Origin: Halosimplex amylolyticum
GTDB lineage: Archaea > Halobacteriota > Halobacteria > Halobacteriales > Haloarculaceae
NCBI RefSeq assembly: GCF_051414035.1
Contig: NZ_JBLKNW010000001.1
Coordinates: 1,240,001-1,304,000, forward strand
Length of the DNA stretch: 64,000 bases
Direction: 5' to 3'
The notes below the pieces were generated by a model, which saw only the letters and a list, made by a program, of their open reading frames with translations, ran no database searches and had not been told where the DNA came from. The translations under genes and the position numbers were made by a program. Position 1 is the first letter of the stretch. Each line of letters begins with the position of its first letter. This document shows, piece after piece, positions 44,249-53,447 of the stretch.

Positions 44249-44539
44249 GTGAGCGAGAGCGACAACAGCGGGCGTCGGAACCTCCGGATGCCCTCGGACG
44301 ACGAACTGTTCGCGGTAGTAACACAGCACAACGGCGGCAACCACGTCCGCGTCCAGTGCGAGGACGGGGTCGACCGCATGGGTCGGATCCCCGGCCGCAT
44401 GAAGTACCGCACGTGGATCAGCGAGGGCGACGTCGTCCTCGTCGAACCGTGGGACTGGCAGGACGAGAAGGCCAACATCGAGTGGCGCTACTCCGAGCAG
44501 GACGCGGACCAGCTGCGCGACGAAGGCCACATCGACTGA
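44249..44539 (+). CDS. eif1A: Translation initiation factor aIF-1A
   Basis: 96 aa from a leaderless GTG. S1/OB-fold sequence: RMPSDDELFAVVTQHNGGNHVRVQCEDG, RMGRIPGRMKYRTWISEGDVVLVEPWDWQDEKANIEWRY. These residues are near-identical across archaeal aIF-1A. The factor binds the 30S A site and promotes scanning-independent initiation. Monocistronic; the acidic tail is short. Confidence 0.98.
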   Translation: MSESDNSGRRNLRMPSDDELFAVVTQHNGGNHVRVQCEDGVDRMGRIPGRMKYRTWISEGDVVLVEPWDWQDEKANIEWRYSEQDADQLRDEGHID

Positions 44540-45132
44540 TTATTTTCAGGAGCGCCGAACGCTAGCGACAGCGCCGCGCGCCGATTCACCGCGAGCGACG
44601 CGTCCCCATCGAACGCCTGATAGCTTGCGATTATGTACTACCCCTTATATAGGAACAATTCTTATATATGTTTTGTTATAGTACTGTTTCCTATCGATTC
44701 TGGTTCCCCCGATCCGCTGGCAGAGTCGGGCAGTATCGCCTCCTTGTGTCCGAGAATCTGGGCTCTCGGAAGGCAGCAGGCTGATCCTCGTCAAACTGTC
44801 CTCGATTGTACTCGGTTCGACACTCGAACGGTGGCTGATCGAACGCACTGGCGCCTGTCGACGGGGTCGCGGCCGAACAGGGCCACAGATGATGGGTCTG
44901 AACCGGATACGGGCCGAATCGTGGCGTCTCTGGCGGTGTTGCGTCGGGAAACTCCGGAGCGACTGTCCCGTGAGACCGGTCTGGTCCCGATCCGTCGACA
45001 GACCTCTCCAAATAGTTGGTGAATTCGAATAGCATCAGATTATGGTTAATTTTGAGAGCTGTGAAACTCTCCGATCGAACGGCGGTGCCCGGAGTCTCCG
45101 CTTCCCCGCGGAACGGCGGCGGGGAGGGGAAG
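44540..45132. other. AT-rich intergenic region before the pectin locus
   Basis: About 600 bp without a supported gene. 44632-44700 is unusually AT-rich for this genome (ttatatagg, ttcttatatatg, gttatagtac) and contains several TATA-like elements, consistent with promoter or acquired DNA. A plus-strand frame at 44633-45022 has unbiased codons and a non-acidic product and is not annotated. Confidence 0.5.
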
Positions 45133-45140
45133 CTTTATCG
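45133..45140 (+). promoter_or_regulatory. TATA box of the GH28 gene
   Basis: ctttatcg centred about 28 nt upstream of the ATG at 45164; fits a leaderless transcript. Confidence 0.55.
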
Positions 45141-45163
45141 ACGGCGTCGGTGATAGACGAATC

Positions 45164-46711
45164 ATGTTAGCCAGCGACTGCAGACGCGACGTGAGAGACT
45201 TCGGTGCGTCGGGCACGGGCGAGCAACGCGACACCGACGCGCTCCAGTCGGCCCTGGACGAGTGCGCCGAGACCGGTGGGACGGTCGTCGTCCCCCCGGG
45301 AACGTACCTCACCGCGCCGCTCACGGTCGGCAGTCAGACCACGCTGGAGCTGCAGGCCGGTGCGACGCTCGAGTTCGTGCGGGACCACGAGGCGTTCCCG
45401 TCGAAAGAGAGCCGCTGGGAGGGCTGGAACCAGACCGGCTTCCACCCCTGCCTGCTGATCGAGGATGCGGAGAACGTCGAGATCACGGGCCGCGGCACGA
45501 TCGACGGCCAGGGCGACTACTGGTGGCAGTTCTACGGAGTGGACGACGCGGACCTGCCCGACCACCTCGTCGAGCGACTGGAGGAGTTCCGGGCGGCCAA
45601 CGACAAGGCCGACGACGTGAGCAGCTTCACGCTCCGGCCGCCGCTGTTCCAGATCGACGACTCCGAGAACGTCTCCGTCTCGGGGATCACGCTCCGGAAC
45701 TCGCCGTTCTGGAACACCCACGTCGTCTTCTCCGACAACGTCACGTTCCACGACGTGAACGTCGAGAACCCTCACGACGCACCGAACGGCGACGGGATGG
45801 ACATCGACTCCTCGCAGTACGTCCGGATCAGCGACTGCTATCTCAACGCTGGCGACGACGCTATCTGTATCAAGTCCGGGAAGGACGAGGAGGGTCGACG
45901 GATCGGCCGCCCGGCCTCGCAGATCACCGTCACGAACTGCACGGTCGAAGCGGGCCACGGCGGCGTCGTCATCGGGTCGGAGATGTCCGGCGACGTGCGA
46001 GACGTGACCGTCAGCAACTGTACGTTCACGGACACCGACCGCGGCGTCCGGATCAAGACACAGCGGGGCCGCGGCGGCGTCGTCGAGGACTGCCGCTTCG
46101 ACAACATCGTCATGCGGCGGGTGGCCTGCCCGTTCACTATCAACGGCTACTACTTCATGGACATCGACAGCGAGCCGATCCCCGTCGACGAGTCGACGCC
46201 GATGGTCCGCAATATCGCGTACTCGAACGTCACCGCCCGGAACGTCGAGACGGCCGGGTTCTTCGCCGGCCTCCCCGAGCAGCGTTTCGAGAACATCTCC
46301 TTCTCGAACGTCGAGATCGACGCGACGCGCCCGCTCGACTCGACGGACCTCTCGCCGGCGATGGCCGACGGGTTCGACCAGCGTCACGGCCTGTTCTGCA
46401 AGTCCATCGACGACGTCTCCTTCTCCAACGTGCGGATCCGGACCGACGAGGCGCCCGCCCTCGCGTTCGAGGAGACCGGTCGCGTCTCGATCGACGGGCT
46501 CCACGTCGACGCCGACCAGGAACCCCCGGTTCTCGAACTGCTCGACGTCGACGAGACGCTCGTCAGCGGATGTGACTGGCAGGGTTCGGGCGCGTTCCTC
46601 CGCGTCCGCGGCGAGGACCCCGGCCGGGTCTCGTTCACGGGCAACCACGGCGACCTGACCGACCACGTCGACGCGCCCGACGCGGACGACTTCTCGGTCG
46701 ACGCCGACTGA
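45164..46711 (+). CDS. GH28 polygalacturonase-type glycoside hydrolase
   Basis: 515 aa right-handed beta-helix enzyme. N-terminal RDFGASGTGEQRDTDALQSALD (pectate-lyase-3-like entry), then the GH28 active-site motifs: NGDGMDID (NTD-type), LNAGDDAICIKSG (GDD), EAGHGGVVIGSEMSG (GHG) and RGVRIKTQRGRGG (RIK). All catalytic Asp/His/Arg/Lys positions are present. The SEMSG region resembles exo-acting enzymes releasing monomers. There is no signal peptide, so it probably works in the cytoplasm on imported oligogalacturonides. First gene of the inferred pectin locus. Confidence 0.93.
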   Translation: MLASDCRRDVRDFGASGTGEQRDTDALQSALDECAETGGTVVVPPGTYLTAPLTVGSQTTLELQAGATLEFVRDHEAFPSKESRWEGWNQTGFHPCLLIEDAENVEITGRGTIDGQGDYWWQFYGVDDADLPDHLVERLEEFRAANDKADDVSSFTLRPPLFQIDDSENVSVSGITLRNSPFWNTHVVFSDNVTFHDVNVENPHDAPNGDGMDIDSSQYVRISDCYLNAGDDAICIKSGKDEEGRRIGRPASQITVTNCTVEAGHGGVVIGSEMSGDVRDVTVSNCTFTDTDRGVRIKTQRGRGGVVEDCRFDNIVMRRVACPFTINGYYFMDIDSEPIPVDESTPMVRNIAYSNVTARNVETAGFFAGLPEQRFENISFSNVEIDATRPLDSTDLSPAMADGFDQRHGLFCKSIDDVSFSNVRIRTDEAPALAFEETGRVSIDGLHVDADQEPPVLELLDVDETLVSGCDWQGSGAFLRVRGEDPGRVSFTGNHGDLTDHVDAPDADDFSVDAD

Positions 46712-46811
46712 ACCTGGCCGAGGGACCGCTGGTCCTTCTATCGGAACTCAGAGACCAGCAATCGCTCCCGGTCACTGCGGAGCGAGCGGGAGAAGGGGAC
46801 TGTCCGGGCCG

Positions 46812-49049
46812 CTACGGCTCGACGGCGACGGCCCGTTCGCGCAGCCACGTGCGCAGGCCGGTGTCGGGCACGGAGATCTCGTGGGTGTTCTCCGGGAGGT
46901 CGGGATAGCCGCCGACGTCGTCTTGGCTGTCGATGACGCCGCCCTCGCCGTTGCGGATGTTCGCGACGATGCGCTCGTCGTGCTCGGTGCGGTCGGCCGG
47001 GCGGGCGCCGGCGTGTTTCAGGTTGTGCGCCTTCGTCTCACCAGAGGCGAACGATTCCAGGCCGCTGGGGAACAGCGGGCGCGACTCCAGTCGCGTGATC
47101 CCGCTCCCGATCATCGACACGTCGGCGTCGTCGTTCTGGACGTTGTCCTCGGCGTAGACCTCGCCCTCGCCGAAGACGTTGGCCTTCTCGCTCTGGGGTT
47201 CTTCGAAGACGTTGCCGACGATGCTGTGTTTGGTCTCCGGGTCGGCCCACATCCCGTCGCTGTGGTGGTGGACGAAGTTGTTGACGACCGCGGTCTCCGT
47301 GCCCTGCTTGAGACGCGGATTGCGATCTTTGACGAACGCCCAGACGTTGCCGGCGAGCGTGACGTTCTTCGCGTTGTTCCCGATGAGGGAGTTGTAGCCG
47401 TGGGGCCCCTTGGGGTGGAGCGAATCGTGGAGCGGCTCGGCGACGAGGCAGTTCGTCACCGTCGTCCCGTCCGTGTCGTATCCCACAGAGAGGTTCTCGT
47501 CGGTCGACCAGGTCGTCGAACAGTGGTCGACGACGTTGTTCTCCGTCCCGTCGCCGGTCCGGATCGGGTCGTTCTGCCACTCCCGGTCGAGGCCGGCGTC
47601 ACCCGGTCGCACGTGGAGGTGCTGGACGACGCAGTCGTCGCCGTTGATCTGGAGGCCGCCGCGGACGAGGGTGATCCCGGGCGACGGGGCCGTCTGGCCG
47701 GCGATCCAGCACTCGTCGTAGGGGATCGCCAGGTGGGTCGCGTCGAGGTCGATCGTCCCGCTGGTCGCGAACGTGACGACCCGCGGCCCGTTGATGTTGA
47801 GCGCCGTCTTGAGCTTCGCGGCCGACGGTTCGTCGATCACGATGAGCGGCGTGTCGTCGTCGAGCCACGGCGCGAGCTCCGTGAAGCCGTCCGACGGGTC
47901 GACCGCCGACGCGGACCTCGGCCCGTCGCTCCCGTCGCCGCTTCCCGGTCCCGCCGTCGAGAACAGACCGTGAGGGCTCGTGGTAGACGCCTCGCCGTTG
48001 TCGATCGTCACCCGGTACTCGTAGTAGCGTCGCGGCGTGAGCGCCGACGCCGTGACCGTCGTCTCGCCGGTCGACGAGGCAGTGGTCGCGCCCGCTTCGG
48101 ACCACTCTTGGTCTGGGATCTCGCGGTACTCGAACGTCAGCTCCGCAGAGTCCGCGGCGCCGAGACTGGTCACGTTGCCAGCGAGCGTGGCCTCCGTAGC
48201 CGACGTGTCGGAGACGTCGCCGGCCTCGACGACCGGGACGTCCTCGACGACGGAGACCTCCCCGCTCATGATCGGTCCACCGATGTCGCTGTTCTGGTCG
48301 GGGGTGAACCCGTCGAGGTTGCGGAACCGGGCCGCGCACACGGAGGCCCTGTCGTGGCTCGTGACGGCCAGGCCGACGAGCACCTCGTCCGGGAGTTCGA
48401 TCGTGTTCGGTCCGAGTTCGAGCAGGAGCGTCCAGTTCTCGCCGTCCGCGGAGCCGTAGGTACGGATGGTGTCGCCGACGCGTTCGATACGCTGCCAGGT
48501 CCCCTCGAAGACGCCGCCGTTGCGAGCGAGGTCCTTCCCGGCGTCGGAGGTGACGCTGGCCGACGCGGTCCCGTCTTCCGGCCGCCACTGCGGCGAGACC
48601 GGGAGGTCGCCCGGCCGCTTTCGCATGAACACGTTGCGCGACCCGCTGTCGAGACTCGCGCGAGCCATCAGCCCGGCCTTCGCGTAGGTGTCCGTGTTCT
48701 GGACGGAGACGACCTCCGTCCGGACGTCGAAGTCGCCCGTCAGCGTCTCGTAGTAGAAGTGCCCGAAGTCGTTGCTGTCCCAGATGTCTTCGCCCCCGCC
48801 TTTCACCGTCACGAGAGTCTTACCGCCCGCGGCCTCCGGGGCCTGTTCGGTCGGCTCCGGCGTCCCGGTCGCCGTCGCCGTCGCCGTGTCGGCGTCGGTC
48901 GGTGTCTCTGTCGGTGCGTCCGTCGATCCGTCGGCCGGCGTCTCCGTCGAACCCGGGGTCCCGTCTCCCGAGAGCGCGGAACAACCGGCCAGTCCGCCGG
49001 CCGTGCCCAGGCCGATGGCTCGGAGGAACGTGCGTCTATCTTTCTCCAT
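46812..49049 (-). CDS. PL1 pectate-lyase lipoprotein, LamG/FnIII/beta-helix (paralogue 1)
   Basis: 745 aa from ATG (MEKDRRTF); an in-frame TTG three codons earlier is less likely. Tat signal DRRTFLRAIG and lipobox LAGC (Cys23), then a Thr/Pro/Asp linker to about 75. A DUF1349/LamG-like beta-sandwich follows (about 75-250; AKAGLMARASL, GSADGENWTLL), an FnIII-like module (about 265-365; ALTPRRYYEYRVTI), and a PL1 beta-helix (about 395-745) with IAGQTAPSPGITL, VVDHCSTTWSTDE (about 506-518), RNPRLKQGTE (576 onward, catalytic-Arg region) and DSQDDVGGYP at the end. Predicted surface-anchored pectate lyase cleaving polygalacturonate by beta-elimination. Confidence 0.92.
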   Translation of the reverse strand: MEKDRRTFLRAIGLGTAGGLAGCSALSGDGTPGSTETPADGSTDAPTETPTDADTATATATGTPEPTEQAPEAAGGKTLVTVKGGGEDIWDSNDFGHFYYETLTGDFDVRTEVVSVQNTDTYAKAGLMARASLDSGSRNVFMRKRPGDLPVSPQWRPEDGTASASVTSDAGKDLARNGGVFEGTWQRIERVGDTIRTYGSADGENWTLLLELGPNTIELPDEVLVGLAVTSHDRASVCAARFRNLDGFTPDQNSDIGGPIMSGEVSVVEDVPVVEAGDVSDTSATEATLAGNVTSLGAADSAELTFEYREIPDQEWSEAGATTASSTGETTVTASALTPRRYYEYRVTIDNGEASTTSPHGLFSTAGPGSGDGSDGPRSASAVDPSDGFTELAPWLDDDTPLIVIDEPSAAKLKTALNINGPRVVTFATSGTIDLDATHLAIPYDECWIAGQTAPSPGITLVRGGLQINGDDCVVQHLHVRPGDAGLDREWQNDPIRTGDGTENNVVDHCSTTWSTDENLSVGYDTDGTTVTNCLVAEPLHDSLHPKGPHGYNSLIGNNAKNVTLAGNVWAFVKDRNPRLKQGTETAVVNNFVHHHSDGMWADPETKHSIVGNVFEEPQSEKANVFGEGEVYAEDNVQNDDADVSMIGSGITRLESRPLFPSGLESFASGETKAHNLKHAGARPADRTEHDERIVANIRNGEGGVIDSQDDVGGYPDLPENTHEISVPDTGLRTWLRERAVAVEP

Positions 49050-49228
49050 GAGTGACAACGACTACCAGGTGTTATCCATGACATTTATATTTTGTGTAAT
49101 ATAGAATAGAGAACCAGTCCGGATGCCTGCGGATAGCGGGACAGTGCGTGAGAACGGAAACAAAACCGGCCACGAAAACGGGCTGGGCAAGGAAAACAGG
49201 ACGAAAAGGGACGCGTGGTAGCGGGCCG

Positions 49229-51460
49229 TTACGGTTCGACGGCCGCGGCCTGCTTGCGAAGCCAGGCGCGCAGTCCCGAGGTCGGGACGTCGAGCGACTG
49301 CGTGTTCTCGGCGAGTTCGGGGTAGCCGCCGACGTCGTCTTGGCTGTCGATGACGCCGCCCTCGCCGTTGCGGATGTTCGCGACGATCCGTTCGTCGGTC
49401 TCGGTGCGGTCGGTCGGTCGCGCGCCGGCGTGCTCCAGGTTGTGCGAGCGCACGTCCGACGAGGAGACGGGTTCGAGCGCCTCCGGCCAGAGCGGGCGGG
49501 AGTCGAGTTGGCTGATCCCGTCGCCGATCATCGGCACGTCGGCGTCGTCCCGCTGGACGTTGTCCTCGGCGTAGACGCTGCCCTCGCCGAAGATGTTGGG
49601 CTGGTCGGTCTGCGGATCTTCGAAGACGTTGCCGACGATGCTGTGTTTGGTCTCCGGGTCGGCCCACATGCCGTCGCTGTAGTGGTGGACGAAGTTGTTG
49701 ACGACGACGGTCTCGGTGCCCTGCTTGAGACGGGGGTTGCGGTCGGTCCCGAGCGCCCAGATGTTACCCGAGAGCGTGACGTTCTTCGCCCGGTCGCCGA
49801 TGATCGAGTTGTAGCCGTGCTCGCCCTTGACGTGGGTGGCGTCGTTGAGCGGTTCGGCGACGAGACAGTTCGTCATCGTCGAGTTGTTCGTGTCGTACCC
49901 GACGTTGATGTTCTCGTCGACGCCCCACGTGCCCGTACAGTGGTCGACGACGTTCCCGCTCGTGTCGTCGGCCACCTCGATGGCGTCGGGCTGCCAGCCC
50001 TCGTCCTGGCCGGCAGTGCCGGGCCGCACGCGGATGTGCTGGACGGCGCAGTCGTTCCCGTACACCCACAGACCGCCGCGGATCAGGGTGATCCCGGGCG
50101 ACGGCGCGGTCTGACCGGCGATCCAGCACTTGTCGTTCCGGACGTTGAGGTCCTCGGCACCGAGGTCGATCGTCCCGCTCGTCTCGAAGACGACGATGCG
50201 GGGGCCGGGGATGCTCGTCGCGGCCGCCAGGGACTCGCGAGTGGGCTCGTCGACGACAACGAGCGGCGTGTCGTCGTCCACCCACGGGGCGAGGTCGGCG
50301 AAGCCGTCGGCGGGGTCGACGTTCGAACTGCTGGCCGGTCCCTCCTCGGAACTGCCGTCGGAGCCGCTCGGGGTCGAGAACAGCTGTGCGACGGTACTGA
50401 ACTCGTTGTCGCCCGTATCGGCGATCGCGCGGAACTCGTAGTACCGGCGCGGGGTGAGACCGGAGATATCGACCTCGGCCGGACCGGACTCGGAGAGCGT
50501 CGTCGCGTCTGTTTCGGTCCACTCTTCGGTCGTCGCCTCGCGGTACTCGTATCGCACGTCGACGCTATCCGCGCCGCCCATGCTCGTGAGCGTCCCCTGC
50601 AACGTCGCCGACTCCGGCGAGGCGTCGGCGCCGAGGTCGGAGACGACGGCAGCCTGCGCGACCGAGACGCTCCCGGAGATGATGGGATTCCCGAGGTCCT
50701 GGTTCTCCGTCGGCTCGACCCCGGAGAGGTTCCGGAACTTGGCCGTCGTCGCGTTGGCGTTGTCGTGGCTCGTCGCGGCGAGTCCGAGGACGACCGTGTC
50801 GGGAAGCTCGATCTGGTCGGTGGTGAGCTCGACCATGAGCGTCCAGTCCTCGCCGTTCTCGGAGCCGTACGCGCGGATCTTGTCGCCGACCCGCTCCAGG
50901 CGCTGCCAGGTCGCGTTCTCCATCATGCCGCCTTCGACCCGGCTGAGCGGGGCGCCCGCTTCGGAGGTGGTACTCGTCGTCGAGGCGCCGTCCTGCGGAC
51001 GCCACTGGGGAGAGAGCCCGTAGCCCGCGCGTTTGCGGACCATCACGTTTCGCGATCCGGGGTCGAGCGCAGCCCGGGCCATCAGCCCTGCCTTGGCGTG
51101 GGGGTTCGTGTTCTCGAGGGACGTAACTTCCACTCGCGCGTCGAAGTCACCGCTCACTTCGGCGAAATAGATGTGACCGAGGTCGGTCGTGTTCCAGATG
51201 TCCGCTCCGGCCGCCTTGAGCGTGATGATCGTGGGGCCCTCCGTCTCGCCGCCTCCGCCGGTGTCCGTCTGGGTGTCGGTGTCGGTATCGGTCGATTCGG
51301 GCGTGGAAGTGGCGGTCGGCGTCTCCTCGCCGTCCGTCGGTTCCGTGTCGCCCTCCGGCGTGTCCGTGTCGTCGTCGCCCGACAACGCGGAACAACCGGC
51401 GAGGCCAGCGATGGAGCCGGCCCCCAGCGTTCGGATAAATGTTCGTCTATCGGGATTCAT
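49229..51460 (-). CDS. PL1 pectate-lyase lipoprotein, LamG/FnIII/beta-helix (paralogue 2)
   Basis: 743 aa, same architecture and length as its neighbour 179 bp downstream, so a tandem duplication is likely. Tat signal DRRTFIRTLG, lipobox LAGC (Cys23), Asp/Thr-rich linker, DUF1349/LamG-like module (AKAGLMARAAL; GSENGEDWTLM), FnIII-like module (GLTPRRYYEFRAI) and a PL1 beta-helix with IAGQTAPSPGITL, VVDHCTGTWGVDE, RNPRLKQGTE and DSQDDVGGYP. Loop differences between the two beta-helices may give different chain-length or methylation preferences (inference). A ggattaatattg element about 30 nt upstream of the ATG is TATA-like. Confidence 0.92.
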   Translation of the reverse strand: MNPDRRTFIRTLGAGSIAGLAGCSALSGDDDTDTPEGDTEPTDGEETPTATSTPESTDTDTDTQTDTGGGGETEGPTIITLKAAGADIWNTTDLGHIYFAEVSGDFDARVEVTSLENTNPHAKAGLMARAALDPGSRNVMVRKRAGYGLSPQWRPQDGASTTSTTSEAGAPLSRVEGGMMENATWQRLERVGDKIRAYGSENGEDWTLMVELTTDQIELPDTVVLGLAATSHDNANATTAKFRNLSGVEPTENQDLGNPIISGSVSVAQAAVVSDLGADASPESATLQGTLTSMGGADSVDVRYEYREATTEEWTETDATTLSESGPAEVDISGLTPRRYYEFRAIADTGDNEFSTVAQLFSTPSGSDGSSEEGPASSSNVDPADGFADLAPWVDDDTPLVVVDEPTRESLAAATSIPGPRIVVFETSGTIDLGAEDLNVRNDKCWIAGQTAPSPGITLIRGGLWVYGNDCAVQHIRVRPGTAGQDEGWQPDAIEVADDTSGNVVDHCTGTWGVDENINVGYDTNNSTMTNCLVAEPLNDATHVKGEHGYNSIIGDRAKNVTLSGNIWALGTDRNPRLKQGTETVVVNNFVHHYSDGMWADPETKHSIVGNVFEDPQTDQPNIFGEGSVYAEDNVQRDDADVPMIGDGISQLDSRPLWPEALEPVSSSDVRSHNLEHAGARPTDRTETDERIVANIRNGEGGVIDSQDDVGGYPELAENTQSLDVPTSGLRAWLRKQAAAVEP

Positions 51461-51908
51461 TGTCGTCTGTCTTAACCGGTTCGAATGAACAATATTAATC
51501 CTTTTGGACGGGCGACAGCGGCACCGCCTCGGCAGTCCGGGGCGGCGAGTTCCCGAATTCGTGCCTCCTGGAAGGTCGTGATCGGCGAAACCGCCGTGAG
51601 AGGGACATTTCGAGCCGCTCCCGGGACGTTTTCCTCTCGGGAACGGAAGTAAGGGGTCCCATCTCGTTCGTTCCCGCTCTACGATCGATTCTGCCCCGAT
51701 ATCGAGCGGTTTCCCGACGGAACGACGCGATCTAGTCGTTCCATGCACGGAGACTCCTGTTCCCAAGCGAAGAACGGGGTGGCCCCGAAAGTTCGATCGC
51801 GGCTTCGTCACCGATGCGACGGCCGACCAGCGACTCTCACGTCGGCTGAAATCACCCGCTCTGGTCACGAAGCGTTCCAGTGTCTCGCTCTCGACTGGAC
51901 TGGGGCAC

Positions 51909-51926
51909 GTATTACACTGGTAATAC
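51909..51926. promoter_or_regulatory. Candidate operator: GTATTAC-N4-GTAATAC
   Basis: Perfect 7-bp inverted repeat with 4-nt spacer, in an AT-rich patch of an 806-bp divergent intergenic region between catabolic genes. A typical place for a dimeric regulator; the regulator is not in the window or not identified. Confidence 0.35.
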
Positions 51927-51941
51927 TGTAATTATTCTGTA

Positions 51942-51959
51942 CGGCGGAGGGTTCCGCCG
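51942..51959. terminator. GC hairpin in the intergenic region
   Basis: cggcgga (51942-51948) and tccgccg (51953-51959) form a perfect 7-bp stem with a gggt loop. No T-run follows, so a terminator role is uncertain; it may mark an RNA end or be part of the operator region. Confidence 0.3.
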
Positions 51960-52266
51960 GATTACGTTGCTATCGCTGGAATGTCCCTATCTGACCTCCT
52001 GAGAGCAAGTAATTGTAAACGACCTGCTTTCTCGACGTTCCTGTGTCCCGAATACATCGTGAGGCGGCTCGTGTACCGGCTACACAGCTGTTAAGGGAGA
52101 ATACGGCCCCGAATTCCGCGTTTGAAAGTTCTCTCCTGGGGAACAGAATCCGATATCGCATCGCGCGATTGCGGCCCGTATCCGGGGTCTGGTCCGAAAG
52201 CGACCGTGTGGTCGATCGGCCCCGAGGGAAACAGTTATTGGCGAATTCCGTCAACAGAAACTCGTT

Positions 52267-53313
52267 ATGGTCGATCGATCCGATGCGGTAACCGTCGGTA
52301 TCGCCGGCGTCGGGAGCCTCGGGATCCGGCTGGCGCGCCAGTTCGAGGAGCTCCCCGACTCCGAACTCGTCGCGCTCGCGGACGTCAGCGAGGAGAGTCT
52401 CGCGGACGCGGGTGAGGAACTGTCCGTCCCGGCGTCCTCGCAGTATCTCGATTACGAGACGATGCTGGACGAGGAACCGCTCGACGCGGTGGGGATCGCG
52501 ACCCCGAACGGGCTCCACTACCGGCAGGCGTCGGCGGCGCTCGATCGAGACCTGCACGTACTCTGCGAGAAGCCCCTCGCGACAAGCGTCGAGGACGCCC
52601 ACGATCTCTGGGAGCGCGCCGAGGCGAGCGAGCGCACGTTCATGGTCGGCTACCAGCGCCACTTCAACCCGGCCTACGACCTGGCGCGCGAGCGGTGGGC
52701 GCTCGGCGACCGCGAACCCCGATTTATCACGGGCGAGATCACGCACGACTGGCAGTCGTACTACGAACACATGGAGGACTGGCGGATGGACCCCGACCTG
52801 AGCGGCGGCGGGCACCTCCTCAACGTCGGCACGCACGTCGTCGACGCCATCCTCTGGACGACGGGACTGACGCCGACGCACGTCAACGCCTACGTCGATT
52901 TCCACGACGAGGACCAGATATTCGACAAGCAGTCCTCGACGATAATCGAGTTCGAAGAGGGCGCGATGGCGAACGTCTCGGACACGGGCGTGGTCGCGCG
53001 GACGCGCGAGCACGTCCACATCTGGGACGAGGAGGGCGCGGTGTATCTGGAAGGCCGCGAATGGGACGACCGGACGGGCACGACTATCGACGCCGACGGC
53101 ACCGAGCACGACCCGTACAACGGCTACGACCGGCGATTGAGCAAGGGGCGAGCGTTCCTCGACGCAGTCGAGACGGGCGAGGAACCGCCGGCCACCGCGC
53201 TCGACGGACTGAAGGCGGTGGTCGTGACGATGGCCGCCTACGAGTCGGGTCGCCGGAACGAGCGGCTTTCGCTTGCAGCGGAGTTCCCGTTCCTCGACGG
53301 CGTCTTCGACTGA
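52267..53313 (+). CDS. Gfo/Idh/MocA family oxidoreductase
   Basis: 348 aa. N-terminal NAD(P) Rossmann VGIAGVGSLGIRLARQF; EKP dinucleotide/catalytic motif in HVLCEKPLATSVEDA; substrate-domain GYQRHFNPAYDLARERW and GGGHLLNVGTHVVDAILW (the G-x-H-x3-D-type catalytic His). The family oxidises or epimerises sugars, uronates and inositols. Position inside the pectin locus suggests a uronate or keto-uronate substrate, but the sequence alone does not specify it. Cytoplasmic. Confidence 0.92.
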   Translation: MVDRSDAVTVGIAGVGSLGIRLARQFEELPDSELVALADVSEESLADAGEELSVPASSQYLDYETMLDEEPLDAVGIATPNGLHYRQASAALDRDLHVLCEKPLATSVEDAHDLWERAEASERTFMVGYQRHFNPAYDLARERWALGDREPRFITGEITHDWQSYYEHMEDWRMDPDLSGGGHLLNVGTHVVDAILWTTGLTPTHVNAYVDFHDEDQIFDKQSSTIIEFEEGAMANVSDTGVVARTREHVHIWDEEGAVYLEGREWDDRTGTTIDADGTEHDPYNGYDRRLSKGRAFLDAVETGEEPPATALDGLKAVVVTMAAYESGRRNERLSLAAEFPFLDGVFD

Positions 53314-53394
53314 GTCGGCCGATACGCACGTAAATCTCGTCGAATCGCCACGTACCGATCGGCGACTGGCCAGATCGTGCCGAAAGATCACAAA

Positions 53395-53403
53395 CATATA
53401 TAA
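53395..53403 (+). promoter_or_regulatory. TATA box upstream of the PGF-CTERM surface protein gene
   Basis: catatataa; predicted start near 53425 would leave a leader of about 23 nt before the ATG at 53448. Confidence 0.45.
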
Positions 53404-53447
53404 GGTGGTGCGTTAACGTTTGGGACGTATATTCCAGTGGTTCAGAT

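Larger units (their letters stand above)
51461..52266. other. Intergenic region of the pectin locus, 806 bp
   Basis: Long regulatory-type spacer between divergent PL1 paralogue 2 and the Gfo/Idh/MocA gene. It holds the PL1 promoter (about 51490), a GTATTAC/GTAATAC inverted repeat (51909-51926) followed by a GC hairpin (51942-51959), and a TATA-like agttattg (about 52233-52240) before the oxidoreductase gene. Short frames here lack haloarchaeal composition and are not annotated. Confidence 0.5.

Noticed and set aside
44633..45022. 129-codon ORF in the AT-rich spacer
   Set aside because: No GC-rich third positions, no acidic bias, no recognisable domain.
46881..49055. 724-codon plus-strand frame opposite PL1 paralogue 1 (and the 775-codon frame opposite paralogue 2 at 49148-51475)
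   Set aside because: Both are Arg/Val-rich mirror images of the lyase genes; the parallel occurrence reflects the paralogy of the real genes.
51743..51931. 62-codon ORF in the pectin-locus spacer
   Set aside because: Composition not coding-like; the region carries regulatory palindromes.
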